5,519 bases of DNA from Deltaproteobacteria bacterium (GTDB lineage: Bacteria > Desulfobacterota > Desulfomonilia > UBA1062): the NCBI GenBank assembly GCA_016934135.1, contig JAFGTK010000094.1, forward strand, positions 1-5,519, in the 5' to 3' direction. The notes under the pieces are model-generated. The model saw only the letters and a list, made by a program, of their open reading frames with translations. It did not search any database and was not told the DNA's origin. Both the position numbers and the translations under genes were made by a program. Of the stretch, positions 5,277 to 5,519 are shown in pieces (the stretch's first letter is position 1; the number at the start of each line of letters is the position of its first letter).

Positions 5277-5519
5277 CTAAAGCAGGGGTGCCAGCACCGG
5301 CCAGATCAGATCCGCCAGTTTCTGTGAGCCTGAAGTGGCCGGATGGATGCCGTCTATAATAATGTCGCTGTCACGGATGACTCCGCGCGGATCTATGAAG
5401 ATATTGTCTCCTGCGGCATTCTGGCATGCCTGTGCGATCTTGGCATCCCCGTAATCAATGGCCTCTTCCAGATCGTCACACCGGAAGAGCCCGTTTTTCG
5501 TGTAGTAGTAGCCCTGGTA
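5277..5519 (-). CDS. SGNH/GDSL-like hydrolase, C-terminal part only (5' end outside the window)
   Basis: The minus strand is open from the window edge to a TAG at 5279-5277, giving the last 80 residues of a larger protein. The key feature is DGIHP (fragment residues 56-60), followed by ATSGSQKLADLIWPVL. This matches block V of SGNH/GDSL esterases, where Asp and His of DxxH complete the catalytic triad about 20-30 residues from the C-terminus. A preceding NIFIDPRGVI stretch resembles the beta strand usually found before that block. Known family members hydrolyse esters, lipids or acetylated glycans. The nucleophilic GDSL serine, any signal peptide and the total length are not visible. It lies upstream of and on the same strand as the lipase-chaperone-like gene, with a terminator between them. 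An alpha/beta-hydrolase ending is less likely from the motif but not excluded. Confidence 0.62.
   Translation of the reverse strand, partial: YQGYYYTKNGLFRCDDLEEAIDYGDAKIAQACQNAAGDNIFIDPRGVIRDSDIIIDGIHPATSGSQKLADLIWPVLAPLL

Overview
The window looks like bacterial chromosome of moderate G+C, with strong Shine-Dalgarno sequences, short intergenic gaps and no tRNA, rRNA, IS element or CRISPR array. A membrane-anchored, lipase-chaperone-like protein implies a Gram-negative cell with a periplasm. The gene content (iron-dependent alcohol dehydrogenase, aldehyde dehydrogenase, lipid-type SDR) and the style of the intergenic repeats would suit a Desulfobacterota/syntroph-like anaerobe, but that placement is a guess.

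Layout: 1-163 is an AT-rich leader with a plausible extended -10 promoter and an almost ideal ribosome binding site. 164-2830 (+) encodes an 888-residue, single-frame fusion of a classical NAD(P)-dependent aldehyde dehydrogenase (about residues 1-487) and an iron-type alcohol dehydrogenase (about 495-888). 2831-2907 contains a long hairpin. 2908-3735 (+) encodes a short-chain dehydrogenase/reductase resembling 3-ketodihydrosphingosine reductase. 3736-4029 is a gene-free gap between convergent genes and holds three adjacent decayed short-period repeat blocks. 4030-5097 (-) encodes a divergent lipase-chaperone (LifO)-like membrane-anchored protein. 5098-5276 holds a Rho-independent terminator and a -10 element. 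5277-5519 (-) is the C-terminal end of an SGNH/GDSL-like hydrolase that runs off the window.

How the genes may work together: the fusion has every catalytic residue needed to oxidise an alcohol to an aldehyde and then to a free acid in one polypeptide, or to run the reverse reactions. Its ALDH half keeps the general-base glutamate that CoA-acylating AdhE-type enzymes lack, so it is not an ordinary AdhE. The SDR follows it on the same strand and may be co-transcribed through the hairpin. On the opposite strand, an esterase-like gene followed by a foldase-like gene suggests secreted ester or lipid hydrolysis. A possible theme is use of alcohols and lipids, with esters hydrolysed outside the cell and alcohols oxidised inside. 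This is inference from neighbourhood only.

The most notable items are the non-AdhE ALDH/Fe-ADH fusion, the divergent lipase-chaperone-like gene paired with an SGNH-type rather than a classical alpha/beta lipase, and the composite repeat patch.
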